DNA of 64,000 bases from Rhizophagus clarus. Lineage: Eukaryota; Glomeromycota; Glomeromycetes; Glomerales; Glomeraceae. Both the position numbers and the translations under genes were made by a program. Each line of letters opens with the position of its first letter. The first letter of the stretch is position 1. Positions 11,595-24,111 of the stretch are shown in pieces. The notes below the pieces were generated by a model that worked only from the letters and a program-made list of their open reading frames with translations, ran no database searches and was not told the DNA's origin. Where the stretch lies: NCBI GenBank assembly GCA_015698045.1, contig BLAL01000338.1:558001-622000 (forward strand), given 5' to 3'.

Positions 11595-14375
11595 TATACT
11601 AAAGTACTTTTCTTTTTTTGTTACATGCTTTCTGTTCACACACATATTTGGAATACTTTCCTATTACTCGTGGTTCAGACATGGACTAGTTAAAGTTGAA
11701 ATAATATCAAGTCTTAACTGCTGGTAGGAGTTTTTTGTTTATTCATTTTTTCTGGCCACTAAAGGCTTTTGATAGATCGAAATGACCAGATTACTAAAAA
11801 CTCAACTACTTCATCCTATTTTAGAAAGCTTTTAAAGTACCATAAGGTTTTACTTATTATATTAAACATTGAGAAGAAAAAAACTGAATTACTGATTGGT
11901 TTTACACTCTAACAATAATTTTTTAATATCACTACAAATAATAATCTTCTATTAATATATTATTAATATGAAAATAATTCTCTGAATGTCTAATATTTAT
12001 AACCAGCAGGAGAAATTCTTTTTGTTCTTTTAAAAATTTATATATCCAAAAAGTATTTAAATCTTGCGTATATTGAAAAGAGTAAAATGGTCCATACCTT
12101 TTAAAAGGATTTATTGACCTATTTTAACGTTTGTTTAATAATTTAAGTAATAATAAGAGCTTATGACAGTAATTGATAAAGTAGAAGTTCCTGTTGTTGA
12201 AGTGGAAGTAAAATCTAAGTAATGTCTAACTCATTTCTTTTCTCCTGCTTGATCCTTTACCAACTCTTTAACTTGTTCACTATCAAATTTTCCTCACCAA
12301 TTTTATCTCACTTCTTTTTGTATTCTGAATTTGATGACTAATAAATGAAGTAGAAAACATTATCGAAAGTAAAGAAAATAAGGAGAATCCAGAAATAATA
12401 AACAATATAATTATAAATAAAATAAAATTTCAATATTATTAATCTATGCTAATATTCCTTATTTTTGCCTTAAAATTTCTTAAGTTTATATCAGTTTTGT
12501 ATTTTAAATTTCATGATGCTATGATGTACAAATAACCATCCACGAAATAATTTCTTTAAAATTCTACTTAAAATGTTTACAAACAACCAATATTTATATA
12601 ACTTTCCTTTAACCTTTATTATCTTATTTATCACCAGATTTTTCTTGCCTCTGATGATATAGCTTCTATCAGGTTATCAGTCATCAACAACCATAAACAT
12701 GATTAATATAAATTTGTATTTTAGAAAATACATTCTAAATGTTTATAAAAGAAATTGATTTTAAAATGATCTTTTTAAATGACAATAACCTTATTTAAGC
12801 TTGATTTTTTTATTTTCATGTTATAGTTAGACCTTATTTAAAGTTAAGTTTTATAACACAACATGAATTCATGATTCTCTTAATGCATAATTATCTTAGA
12901 ATATTTGCTAAGAATAAATTTAAAAAAATAATAATAAGAGAGCCTGAGTATATTTGAATGTCTTTTTTATTAAGCCACCTTCAACTGAAGCTTTATTTAA
13001 GAAGTTAACTCTACCAATATTAAGTGGTCTCTGGATTCTGGAATATAAAATATAAATCTTGTGTGATTGAAAAATGAGTGAGAGAAATTAATAGTAATAG
13101 TTATTATACTATAATTTTAGCGATTTTCTCTATTTTTTATTACTATTCCAATATTTCTAAAAACTATTTAATATAAAGGCATTATATAACGAGTCCAAAA
13201 TGGTCAGACATCATAAAACTAGCATGGTGGCAAATTATTCATATTTTTTGCTTCTTTTATAATGAATAAATTTGATGGTTTGCATTTCATTGATAATTAG
13301 TATTCATGCCATAAATTAATGTTTATTGGAGTATAATTAATATAATAATCTGATTTGTGCTGATAACTCCACATAAATCTTAAAATCTTATAATATTCTT
13401 TTAATGAAATTCGCTTCTAAGCTTCTTTTTGTGCTTGTATCTACTATTCTTTATCTTGTAGTTCCAACTCCTGAATACGAGTTTCAGAAGTGAAAGAAGA
13501 CATTTGCACCTTTATGGTCAAATATGAAAAAAAAATTGATTGGAGATTTAATAATAATATAATCATTGGAAATCAATGGCTCCAAATATTATTATTTTAT
13601 AGTTATATAAATTCTTAAAGTATTAAATTGCCTCCTGGTATAACATTTCTATTTTATGCAGGAGTATTTATCAGTCGTTCTTAAATACTTTGTTGGACTC
13701 CTGTCATGAATTTCTGATCTCCACAGTAGTAAATATCGGATAAAATTTGGAGAATTTGATACAAATATTTTTTTCAAACAATAAAATTGAGAGAAAAAAA
13801 AACAAATTATCAAAATATCATCAAAAAAATAATTTTTTGAACTTAAAATGTAAACATTAAATTTTACACTAAAGGATATGTATATATTAAAATATAGATT
13901 ATATATAACATTATTAATTATAAAATTGCTTAACTACTTGGCATAACAATTCTAGAATATTTTGAGCTTTCTGGAATGTTTTGTTTCCTGATCAATTCAT
14001 GATTTGCTTGGTGTGATAGCTAGAGTAGAACATTAGTTCGATAACTAACATAATTTATTGATGTTTTCCATAACTTCGATAACTACAATGGGAGAGGAGG
14101 AATTTCATTTTCTACTGAAATAGACTATAATTTCTTTTCATACAAGAGTATTTGTTAAATTTCTGGAATGTTTTATCAATTTCCTGCTGTATTATTCCTG
14201 TTCTACAGAAATAAACTATTGAAATAAGTAAAATCAGATGAAATTATAAATTCAATATTGGAAAAGTCATCTAAGATTAAATATTAATTGATTTTACATA
14301 TAAGTAATGTGCCTAATTTATTGTAAAAAGAGTAATATTTGGCAAAACTCAATATGATTATATAATAAAATATCA
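11595..14375. other. AT-rich spacer
   Basis: Mostly featureless. Near 12,170-12,400 (plus) two Glu/Lys/Val-rich coding-like patches are separated by a possible intron. Near 13,449-13,505 (minus) a 19-codon reading starts MSSFTSETRIQELELQ. Neither is enough to call a gene. Confidence 0.4.
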
Positions 14376-14379
14376 TTTA

Positions 14380-14479
14380 GGCTGTGTAGGATATAGTTTT
14401 GGCTGTGCAATATATGAGCATATGATTTGGCTGTGCTTTGTATAATTTTGGCTGTGCTGCACAAGTAATTGCACAGCAC
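14380..14479. repeat. Short tandem repeat of ggctgtg, alternating 21/28 spacing
   Basis: The motif ggctgtg begins at 14,380, 14,401, 14,429 and 14,450, giving spacings of 21, 28 and 21 bases, i.e. a 49-base composite unit repeated about twice. An inverted copy (gcacagcac) follows at 14,471. The minus-strand ORF here is a by-product of the repeat. Confidence 0.6.
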
Positions 14480-15996
14480 ATATTGTAATATTATTGCCAC
14501 AGTTGAACCTAATAAAAAATTGATAATCTAATCTAATCTGCTCTATTAATTAAATTATGGCTTCCTTTTTTTTTTTTTTAGAAAATGTAATATTAAATTT
14601 TTAAATTTTTATAATTCTTATTATAATTCTTATAATTCTTATTAATCCATCCTTATCATAGACTTTTTATCATCACACGGGCTTGATAATCTAATAATGA
14701 ATCTCAATTAGTAATAGCATATGTCAAATGGTTCCTTTTTATTAATCTTATGACGTTCAAAAAAAGAAGGCTTGATTTTTTCAAGAAATTTTCATAAAAG
14801 TAAAAAAAAAAGCCTTTATCACTCAATTTCTAAAAATATAATTGTCTAAATTAATTATTATTTTATAATTATCAGCAGATAAAGACTGTCATGGTCATGA
14901 GATTAAGCTTCACTATTACCTTTTTTAGAAAATAATTTTTGTACACTCTTGCTTACTGTATATTTACTTTATTGTATATATATTTGTAAAGTATTTTAAA
15001 TTTAGGCATTCGCTTAATTAGTACAAATATGGTGTCACAAGCTCGAATAAAATACAAATCTTTTTAGGATGTTGTCATAACTACTGTTCATATCATTTAT
15101 GATCATTAATTCAAATATTGGGAAATATTATTTATTCTTCTTATCATCTTATAAAATATGTTAAATCAAAACAAATTAATACATATTAAGTAAAAATTTA
15201 GTATATTATAATTATTAGACATGGATGTCAAAAATATTATCCGTACTGTGAGTATAATAAAAGGTAATATAATGTGTAAATAATAGGGAATGTGAATGGA
15301 AGTCCTTCGTATATTACAAATGACAAATGCATAAATATAAATAAAAAAATTAAATCAGTCTCTAAAAAAAAGAATTCCGAACACCCTCTGGACGCTAGAC
15401 CTGAACCCTTCTAAACATTTTTTGAACATTTTCTGGAAAATCAAAATGTCTCAACGTTTGGGATATCCGAACATTCTTTTTTTATATATTAAAATGCATC
15501 AATAAATAAAATTCTTACTTTATTATAATCACATTTTAATAATCGATAAATTTCTTTAAAAACAATTTCTTCAAAAATGGTATTATAAGGCATATTTGTT
15601 TTCATTAATTGATTAAATAAACTTTTCTGGTATTTGTTTTAATCTCATTGTTCAAACATTAATAAATTTGAAAAGCGTGACATGTACCACAAAGTAAACA
15701 ATCATGCACAATGGACAGAACGGACATCATGTTGCTGTTTCTAGACGACAATAATAATCCTCGCCCCAGACTCATTCTTTCTCACTCGTTACAACAATAA
15801 TGTCTATTGTTACATATTATATAAAACAGCCTTCGATAAAATAATTTTACAATGTCAATTTTATATCCCAACAGGATAAAACAGGATGTTGATAGATACA
15901 TCCGTGATTACCTAACACAGTAACATAAAATTCACACATATTTTTAAAAAAAAGAACGAATCAACCACAATAAAAAGCTTATTTGGAAGCAGAAAA
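14480..15996. other. AT-rich spacer
   Basis: No gene seen. Around 15,375-15,480 the words tccgaacaccc and tccgaacattc bracket about 100 bases of higher GC, possibly a worn short element. The boundaries cannot be fixed. Confidence 0.4.
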
Positions 15997-16175
15997 AGCT
16001 GTTCGATGTGAATTTCGAATTATGCATAAATAGGTTATCGTGTGGAAATTTTATATAATAAATACCTTCTATTTTCATCTGAATAGAAGTTTTTTTTATT
16101 GTAATTTAATGTAATATTAAGTTATTCATAACATTTCTTGTTTATTTGTTTATTAAAATTTACGCGAAATGCTAG
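15997..16175. repeat. Dispersed repeat family, copy 1
   Basis: Two parts recur elsewhere in the window. The left part (gctgttcgatgtgaattt, aaataggttatcgt) matches 41,135-41,215. The right part (aataaataccttctattttc, then a run ending ttaaaatttacgcgaaat) matches 49,192-49,317. The three copies together imply one longer dispersed element of which each locus keeps part. The family is not identified. Confidence 0.55.
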
Positions 16176-16267
16176 TGATTTAATTTAAAAAAAATAAAGA
16201 ATGTCAATTTCGTGCGCGGAAAATTTTAAATCTGCTGCAACAAGAAGATAATAATAGAAAAAGATAA

Positions 16268-16604
16268 ATAAGATGTAGTGCTTCGATCCGTGTACGGATT
16301 GATCCAGATTGATCCGGATTAAATCGAAAATCCGGATGAAATCCGCGGTTTGAACCGGATTTCGACGGATCCATCTGGATTTCCAGGTTTCGGATAACTT
16401 AAAATATTTCAGAAACCAATGATCAGATTTAACAATTTATGGCTTATTTGATAGTGCTTGACGTTGCGCATATAATGGTAGGACTGGATTTTTGAAATAA
16501 TTTTTTTTTATCCGGATTTTCGTTAAATAACAGTTTTCATCCGAATTAAATCGTCATTCAATCCGGATGACGGATTTCATCCGGATCGAAGCACTAATGA
16601 GATG
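16268..16604. mobile_element. hAT-like non-autonomous element (MITE), 321 bases plus 8-base target duplication
   Basis: Terminal inverted repeats begin TAGTGCTTCGATCCG at 16,276 and end with its complement at 16,596. Flanking octamers ataagatg (16,268-16,275) and atgagatg (16,597-16,604) match at 7 of 8 positions, as expected for an aged hAT-type 8-base target-site duplication. The ends are packed with repeats of atccgga(t) in both orientations, so each arm is itself an array of a short palindromic motif. No coding capacity. The superfamily is inferred from TIR start and duplication length. Confidence 0.7.
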
Positions 16605-16829
16605 TTCTATATATAAGAACATTCATGAAGTTAAGTTTTTGTACAGATTTTTTTTTAGTCTTCGAGAAGAATGTTCACATTCACTGCGCACGTGAATGTA
16701 TTCCATTTTGGATTAACGATGACTTCAACCTCCACAAGCCAAATGAATAAAAATTCCATAAAATCTCTTAACTATATCCATTATTCGTATGTACGTATCC
16801 GACTTGTTATTTTAACTGTTGGTGTTCTT

Positions 16830-16885
16830 GTTTGTAACGAAGATGAGGCTTTAGCCTGAGAGTCTTGCCGCTTAACCACGCTCTT
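16830..16885 (-). other. Weak tRNA-like fragment
   Basis: The minus strand reads gtggttaagcggcaagactc followed by tcaggctaaagcct, resembling the D-loop and anticodon region of a class II (Leu/Ser) tRNA. A proper T-loop (GTTCGAAT) and a paired acceptor stem are not present, so this is at most a tRNA relic or tRNA-derived SINE head. Confidence 0.2.
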
Positions 16886-18035
16886 ATAAATAATTGATCG
16901 ATAGCTGTAGAACTTTTTTGTACATATTCCCTTCCAGACATTTTATTATATTCTATGCTATCAGAATTCTTTAAGAACGTAGTTCTTAATCTCTCCAGTT
17001 CTAGGCGGAATCTAGGGCTTTAGTTTCGGATTGCTTTATTGATATAAGTACTGTATTTTAATGGTTGTTAATCGTTCTAGTTTATTTTGTCTAGATTCGA
17101 TGTTTGATCACGATTTTCGAGCGACGAACGCGGAAATATTAGTTGTGATCGATGAAATGTTAGTGATAACAAATAATAGGTAACTATTGTAATAGATAAC
17201 AAATAGTTTATAATGGAACCATATCAGATATGTAGTGAGAGTTAACAAACAGAAAGAGAACGCATACTAATACAACATAAAAAGGACAACCAGCTCTCGT
17301 TTTATCGAAAAAGATGTTCAGACTGCATCGTATCCTGGTTTTGAATGCTATACTACTATGTCCAAGGGATACATTTTACGTATTTATGATCAAACTGTTA
17401 TTTGTCTACTATTTCAAACATGTCGTTATAATAGTACAAGAGTGGTAATCACAGCAATATGTAACAGGAGATGTATAGTCTTACTCATAAATTGTGATAA
17501 TGAGTTATCGCAAGTATCATCTAATTATGGTACTTTACCAAGAACGCTTTGCTGATAGATTACGTTTGTATACTTGTGATTAACGCAATATGACAAGAGA
17601 AGCGATAAAATTCTACTTGTAGGAAGAAATGTTTCGAGACGAGTCGTAATACGAAATTCAAACTCGATACTCCATACTTTCCCTTTATTGATAACTGAGT
17701 ATTACATTATTATAGAGGCGACAAAAAACTGGGGTAAATAAGTAACACCATCAAAATTTCACGATCACGTGATTCACAGATCGTAATTGTGGTAAAAACT
17801 ATTAAAACAACTTTAAAATACTAGTTTTTACTATTTAATATGCTTGAATACACTATCTTATTCAAACCATTAAATCTATTATTTGTTTTTTTTATTGAAT
17901 TCATTTTTTTTTAATATTAATAATATAAATCAGTGAGAAGCTTCGTAAATTTGCAAATTTATAAGAATATAAAATTTATTATTTTTTATTAATATTGACT
18001 ATTACCACAAACTAACATCTATAATGATTTTTAAA
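16886..18035. other. Spacer
   Basis: No gene supportable. Base composition is less extreme than elsewhere (16.9-17.7 kb), but translations in all frames are broken. Confidence 0.4.
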
Positions 18036-18038
18036 TTA

Positions 18039-19060
18039 TCAAGGTAAAAACATAGTGTTATTGGTATGGTCTTTCCAGGTAAATGGTATTGTCTTTCTTC
18101 TTTGATATGTTTCAACTTCTTTTGCCATTTTAATAATCGGCTCAAAGTTTTTTTTAACTCCATTTACCCATTGATTATTACCTGCAGACTTTTTCTCTTG
18201 AAGAAGCATAAGTGCTTTGGTAGTTGTTTCTATCAACTCATCATGTAATGATTCACTATTATTAGATTCTAAACTTTGAGAATTAAACTGTTGAGTGAGT
18301 TGATTAAAGTGTGTTGGAATTGAACTTTCTATATTTGTTAAAAATGGAGGTTCGTGATTTCTTTTTAAATTTTCAAAAAATTTCGTTTCAACTGGACTTT
18401 TTTGATGTATTAAATGCTTGCATATATTAAATCGACTTGTCAAATAATATGTGCACCCACATATCCATTTATCTACATCTGTTATATATGTATTTTTAAT
18501 TTGTTGAAGTGGTAATCGTTTTCATTCAGATTTTAATTGTTTTATCCATTCAGGTCTTTCTCTTCCAGAATTAATCTGTTCGAATTTTTGTAATTGATGA
18601 GGAATTACCCTTGTAAGTAGTAAGGTTCAATCGAGGTCGAAAAAACTTGTAAAGAAAATCACTTTTGGTCACTTTTCGTTGTCCTTCAATGAACATTGTT
18701 GTTCTAAAAATTGATACTTTATTTTTGCCCATAAAGGCCATCTTATTTTGTTATACCACTCACTCTATAGATAATTCCAAAGAGAAACCAAAGAATTATT
18801 TTTACAAAATCCATACATCCTGTTTCATAGATTTCTGTACTTGAAAAATATAAACCATCAAATATGGGTATAAATGCATGTTGTTGAAGATGTTTTTCCA
18901 TTACCTTTCAAACAATTTGATGATAGGGCAAAATTTGTTTGATGGTGTAACACCTTCAAATGGAAATCTAGTTCCAAATTCAAATTAATCATTAAAAGAA
19001 TCTTTGAATTTTTTCTTACCGATAAAGATTTCGCACAAACCAATGCTGCCCTATTCACAT
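18039..19060 (-). pseudogene. Degenerate SWIM-domain (MULE-type) transposase
   Basis: The minus strand keeps the C-terminal part of a SWIM zinc-finger transposase or its derivative. The frame 18,039-18,500 contains VDKWICGCTYYLTSRF followed by NICKHL, giving the C-x-C...C-x-H SWIM signature; the ORF-like start at 18,443 is a TTG inside this motif, not a true start. Just upstream an in-frame TGA interrupts PEWIKQLKSE/KRLPLQ. Further upstream a frameshift separates this from TTMFIEG...SDFLYKFFRPRLNL (about 18,640-18,720), a block I associate with the same family. The 18,858-19,058 reading may be more of the N-terminal half. Multiple lesions mean no functional product. Such transposases bind DNA and cut at element ends; SWIM domains also occur in host genes derived from them. 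Confidence 0.65.
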
Positions 19061-19247
19061 GGAGTAATATGAAGGTTCAATTGTACAAATAGCATATAAA
19101 GAAGGCAATTATAATACGATTGTCAAGTAATAAGAAACCTATAGAGTATATTCCTGCCTGCATCACGCAATTTAGTAAGAAATCTTTAAATCATTGCAGA
19201 GCGTACTCCATCTCCACAGTTTCATTAATATGCAAGAGGATAAGGTT

Positions 19248-19651
19248 GGATCGGTCTTAGCAAAGACCGGTCTTGGGATTAGTCCTTACAGTGTTCGCAG
19301 GGACCTGTAAAATTTTTTTCGATTTTAAGTGAAAATTTTGATTTGAATTTCGATTTATTTTGATTTTTGGCCAAAATTAAGCTTTTAGTCGGTGATTCTG
19401 GCAGCAGTTAAGAATATCACGTAATTACTCAAAATTTTCGAATTACAGTTTGGCTGAATAAAATGTTAATCACATGATGAAATTTATTTTGAACCAATAA
19501 TATTATTCACATGTGATTTATTGCAATATGTAATTTATTGCAAAAAATTGTGAAAATTTTCGATTTGGGCAAAATTGCTTTTGAAAATTTTACGGGTCTC
19601 TGAGTCTTCAGTCTGAGATTTGAAGACCGGTCTGGGACCAGGTACCGATCC
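19248..19651. mobile_element. Inverted-repeat element (MITE-like), about 404 bases
   Basis: Long imperfect terminal inverted repeats: the left end starts ggatcggtcttagcaaagac and the right end, complemented, starts ggatcggtacctggtcccag. Both arms share agaccggtctt at matching distance and run inward for about 70 bases to a common gtaaaatttt. No ORF. No convincing target-site duplication could be seen in the flanks, so the superfamily is open. Confidence 0.6.
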
Positions 19652-19669
19652 ATATAATTTTTTAGATCA

Positions 19670-20150
19670 AATAAAATAAATGCTAGAATGGTGGGATTTC
19701 AATTTTTTATGAAAAAATGACGTTTTGGTATTGTTTTCCATATTATTTATGAATAAAAAATGCCAAGATGGCGGTTTTCATTTTATTTTATAAAAAACGC
19801 TGAAATAGTATTTATTTTTTTTTTTTCATTTTACTTTATAAAAGATGCAGAAATATCTATTAAAAAAAGCGCTGTTCTGGCATTTTTCCATTTTACTTTA
19901 TGAAAAAAGCTAGAACAGCATTTTTCAAATTATTTTTATAAAAAGTGCTTCTGGGAGGGTGGTTTTCAAATTTATTTGCAAAAAATGCCATTTAATCATT
20001 TATTCATATTACCTTACTAAAAGTGCTAAAATGACATTTTTTCATAAAATAATATGGAAAAATGCTGTTTTATTTTTTTTTTATATCTTTTTATAAAATA
20101 ATGTAAAAACCAGCCGAAATGGCATTTTTTTAATATATAATTAATATGAT
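19670..20150. repeat. Degenerate tandem repeat, unit about 60 bases
   Basis: A loosely repeated unit combining tggcatttttccatttta with ctttataaaa-agtgct recurs about seven times (for example 19,720-19,780, 19,880-19,930, 20,000-20,060, 20,090-20,130). Units are diverged and variable in length. It directly follows the 19,248-19,651 element. Confidence 0.45.
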
Positions 20151-20159
20151 AAAACAACA

Positions 20160-21940
20160 TTTATGAATCGTTTTGGTCATACGAGTCGAGCAGGTCACCT
20201 GACCCGAATAATTTGAATTGTTTATACCTGGTATTTATTGATGGCAACACCTTTCCATAAATTCTTTGGTTTTTCTCCCATAATAATTAATTTGAATGAT
20301 ATAATTTAATTTATAAATATTTACGTTAATCGAGAAATTGTAATAACGAAAAAAAAAAATTGTGTAACAAATATAAATTGCACATTTATACTACTGTTTG
20401 TACTAAGCTAAACCATTTATGATTTTTGTATTAAACCGAGTGTAGCAACTCATTCAGCTGAAAAATGAAAGAAACGAACTACGAAGGAATATATAATATT
20501 TTAATTATTGTATTATTGCAAAACTTTATCAATAATAAATTGCATACGAAAAATTTATTTTAATTCTTAATGTAGGATTATAAAGTATGAGATATAAATT
20601 TGTAGCAACTGAAGAAATTTTTTTTAAAAAAAATGAATATAACATGCGAACATCATACTGTATAATATCATTGACGTTAAAAATTATGTTTTAGTTAATT
20701 TTATTTATTTTTATTTCTTGAAACTGTAGATACTGATAATTACACTATTCAATCAACATTAGCAAATTCAAGTATTTCTCGATGATTGTTAGTAATATAA
20801 ATGCAATAAAGTAATAACATTCAAACATTATTATATGAAATTTATAATTTCAGAATGTTTAGATGTAACTTATGTATTAATGTAGGTGATGATGAAGATT
20901 TAAATGTTCATTTAAGTGATTTGGTTAATTTACTATTTTATTATTATTTATTAATATTTTCCTAGCTAATTTGTTTTATTTATTTTTACAGAATTAAATG
21001 AAGCTTATGAAGGTAATATTAAATAAAATAAAGTTTCTTTTTATTTGAAAAGTTGGAATCAATGATCTAGCCTTGGGTAACTGAAGAGTATGTTGAACAG
21101 TTCAAATTAGTCATACTTTTATCACCACTTTATTTCCATTTATATTCATTCCTTTATTTTCTTTTATTTATTTATACATATCATACAAATACAAATAAAA
21201 ATGTAAATTTTTTGCGCTTATTGTTCAATTATTTAAATATATTAGTTTTTAGCTGTTAATATATATCATATATATCATTAATAACGCATTTACATGATGA
21301 TTAATAGTATTTCTGGCAAGCATGATGTAGTTCTAAAAGACAAAAAGTTTACATACCTAGTTTAATCAGTAATGAAATATTAACGTTGCTATTACATTAA
21401 TTGTATGTTAAAAATGTATTATTTAAAACTAAAGGAAGATTGACACAGTAGTATAAATTGTTACCAAAATGTTGTTTTGCAGCTTATCCACTGGTCACGA
21501 ATTATATTTTTATTTCATTCGTCATCAATTTTACTTCGTATAAGTTAATCTATCTAAATTAAGTAAAATAATTGTTTAGTTTATTAGTTTCATTGATTCC
21601 TTGTATATGGATGAAAGATTACTAAATCATCTTTAGGAATCACTTAACATATGTAAACTATAAAATTTGATTATTCTACAATGTCCAGAAGATAAATTGA
21701 CTTTCTATTGATTCTGGAGATATGAAATTACTACCATTAGTAAATTACCTTGCATTGCCGAAAAATATCTACGCTTGCACTTCTAATTTCAAATTCTTTA
21801 AATATTAATCAAATCTTTTCAGTTTTTTTTTTTTTAATCCCATTAATAATAAGGTCCATTAATCCACTCTTCTGTATGAATCTCGGAGTAGTTACATTCT
21901 GGAAATATATTATATTTAAAAATAGTGCAAATTTATAGTG
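20160..21940. other. AT-rich spacer with possible short exons
   Basis: Around 20,850-21,020 (plus) there are splice-like signals: ataatttcag before an ATG reading MFRCNLCINVGDDEDLNVHL, and later tttttacag before AATTAAATGAAGC then GGTAATATT. The junction phases do not give an open product, so no gene is called. Confidence 0.35.
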
Positions 21941-22430
21941 CACTTCTGATCTTGGATTTTGTGGACCAGTTGATAAATCATCAAACAGTATCTTCCATAT
22001 ATAGCACCTGAGTTTATTATCGTAAATGATTATTCTTTACATGTTAATGTGTGGAATTTCATCTGGACGACCGTCATTTATTAGTCATAAACATAATTTT
22101 CATTTTACAATGAAAATTGTTGATTGTATAAGACCAAAAATTGTACCAGGTGCTCCTTTAGAGTATAAAAATCTTATAATGATAGAATGTCGGGATGATC
22201 ATCTGTCGAAGATACTGATGTAGATTGTCTTTATAATAGAATATTTAAAATAAGAAATTTATTTATTAAAATAGTTCTAATATGTGATGAAATAACATTT
22301 CATAAATATATTAATAACAATTTATATCAAATTTTTCAGTAGAATGGTTAAACCAGATCACGGAAGCCGATCAATTACAAATTTTATAACTTTCATCATT
22401 AGAACCTAAAAGGCATTAAATTGTGTACTT
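21941..22430 (+). pseudogene. C-terminal protein-kinase fragment
   Basis: The plus strand retains kinase subdomains VII to XI in shifting frames. SDLGFCGPVDK (about 21,946-21,978) corresponds to the DFG/DLG magnesium-binding loop. A stop and frameshift follow at the activation segment, where IAPEF (the APE motif) appears in another frame. GISSGRPSFI and KIVDCIRPKIVPGAPLEYK (within 22,026-22,223) match the 'EISSGRPPF...GLRPKIVPGTPLEY' block of the expanded Rhizophagus TKL-like kinases. Remnants of a Ser/Arg C-terminal tail continue to about 22,430. The ORF 22,026-22,223 alone is not a gene. The N-lobe, including the catalytic Lys, and the HRD loop are missing. Confidence 0.6.
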
Positions 22431-22434
22431 TATG

Positions 22435-23690
22435 TATATCTAAAGATTGTTGAACTATTTAAAATTTATTTTATTAGACTAAAAAATAGAGGAACAAAGA
22501 GACTCGTAATTTATTGTTTAATAAGAAACAGGAAAAACTATCCATTTATATATAATGATAGCATTCCATAGTAAACCCAATCTTTCTGATAGTGTCATGT
22601 ATTAAAAATGCACGTGTATTTTACTATATTTTTTTTTATTATTAATTATTATCTAATTTAGTATATTAAAAGTAAAGAAGTATCTCAAAAAAAGTAAGTA
22701 AAATTAACCATTATAATTACTTATTATTCAAGAAGTAACTACTAAAGTATAAAAATTTGACAAATAAATTTAAACAACAAAATGAAAGTTATTCATTGTC
22801 TTAAATTTACCCTTGATAATTTCTATTTTTCTAGAAAATCAAAATGATGATTTTAACATAAGCCCTAGTGATCATTTTACCATGTAACCGGCTGGTGTCT
22901 TGCTAACCCCAATCTGGCTACAGAATTTGGTTCTTTTCAAATGAATTATTTAAGCATAATATTCATTACACTGTGCTTTTCTGCTAAAGTCATGTCTTTT
23001 TGTTTATTGCAAGCATGTTCAGGCTACCAAACGGTGATTTTATGAGCTCAATTCCGCTGTTATACTTAATGCCAGATCTCTTAAACATCAAATTTTTAAA
23101 CTTTTGTTAAAACTTTATTACTGTAGATGGAACATTCTTACAACTGAGTTGCACAATAAAGTGAAGTATTTTGCCAGTTGCACCTAATTTCATGGTGGAA
23201 CTATATTTGCAGTCTGATTCATCTCAGTACATACATAATAAAATGATGAGGTCGATTGATAATGGTGTTGAGGTAAGGACAAATTATGACGAAGATGGTT
23301 TATTGATCTCTATTAATTATTATTTATTAGAAAGCAAGGTCAATGGTCGATCCTGAAATAAGAGTTTATTTTTTAAATGCAAATAAAACCCAAATCTATT
23401 GGAATACCCACATGAAACTACTCAAGTTGCTACATGAATTTACGATAAATGTGAATGGAATCATTTATTAAAAACTTCTATTTTGGAAAAGAATTTATTA
23501 TTTAGTAAAGTTCAACTTTTTTTTTTACAATAATTTTTTTTAATATTAATGAAATTCTTTTACTGCATTTGTTTTTTAAAAGATAGTTATCCCCCTTTTT
23601 GCATTAATTGTAAATGTAAGGTGTAATGATTAAAACCTTTCCAATGTCAATCAACTTCTTTAACATGTATTATCTGGGAGATGAATTGAT
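22435..23690. other. AT-rich spacer
   Basis: No gene supportable. A 61-codon ORF at 23,171-23,356 has no recognisable features or splice context and is not called. Confidence 0.4.
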
Positions 23691-23691
23691 G

Positions 23692-24109
23692 TAGGCCAGT
23701 CACGGTCAGTTATCAGTCAGTAATAACCGGTTAAGGGCCTTTGACCGACCGACCATTTTGGCTGACCATTTTTCTGACCGTTTAACCGACCATTTGACTG
23801 ACCGTTTAGCCAACCGTTTAACTGACCACTTTTTTCTTTTTAACGAATTTAATCAAGACAAAATGTTAAAAAGTGTTTTTATTAGCGAAAGAAAATGTTA
23901 TTTAACTTTTTTATTGATTAAATTTGTAAAAGAAATGTCAAATGGATAAGGCTAGTTAAATGGTCGGTTAACAGTCAGTTAAATGGTCAGTTAAACGGTC
24001 GGTCAAACAGTCAGTCAAAACGGTTGGTTAAACGGTCAGTCAGAAACTTTTGACCGACCGACATCAGTCACGATCATAACCAGTCATGACCGGTTAATAA
24101 CCATCCCTA
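23692..24109. mobile_element. Foldback-type non-autonomous element, about 418 bases
   Basis: The ends begin TAGGCCAGTCACGGTC (left) and, complemented, TAGGGATGGTTATTAACC (right). The left half carries repeats of gaccgtttaac/gaccgacca and the right half the complementary ggtcagttaaa/ggtcggttaaa, so the two halves fold on each other. The word ccagtcacggtcag also recurs near the right end as cagtcacgatcat. The TAG start resembles the hAT-like elements at 16.3 and 36.7 kb. The flanking octamers do not match clearly. It interrupts LINE sequence (its right edge abuts the RT fragment at 24,112). The ORF at 23,758-23,949 falls inside and is not a gene. Confidence 0.6.
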
Positions 24110-24111
24110 GT

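Noticed and set aside
16830-16885. tRNA-Leu/Ser gene
   Set aside because: D-loop-like word only; no acceptor stem pairing or T-loop consensus. Kept as a weak relic, not a tRNA.
18066-18248. 60-codon plus-strand ORF
   Set aside because: Antisense to the SWIM-transposase remnant.
19670-20150. CRISPR-like array
   Set aside because: Units are degenerate and AT-rich, spacers are not of constant length, and the genome is eukaryotic.
23758-23949. 63-codon ORF starting with DHFSDRLTDHLTDRLA repeats
   Set aside because: Reads the gaccgttta array of the foldback element.
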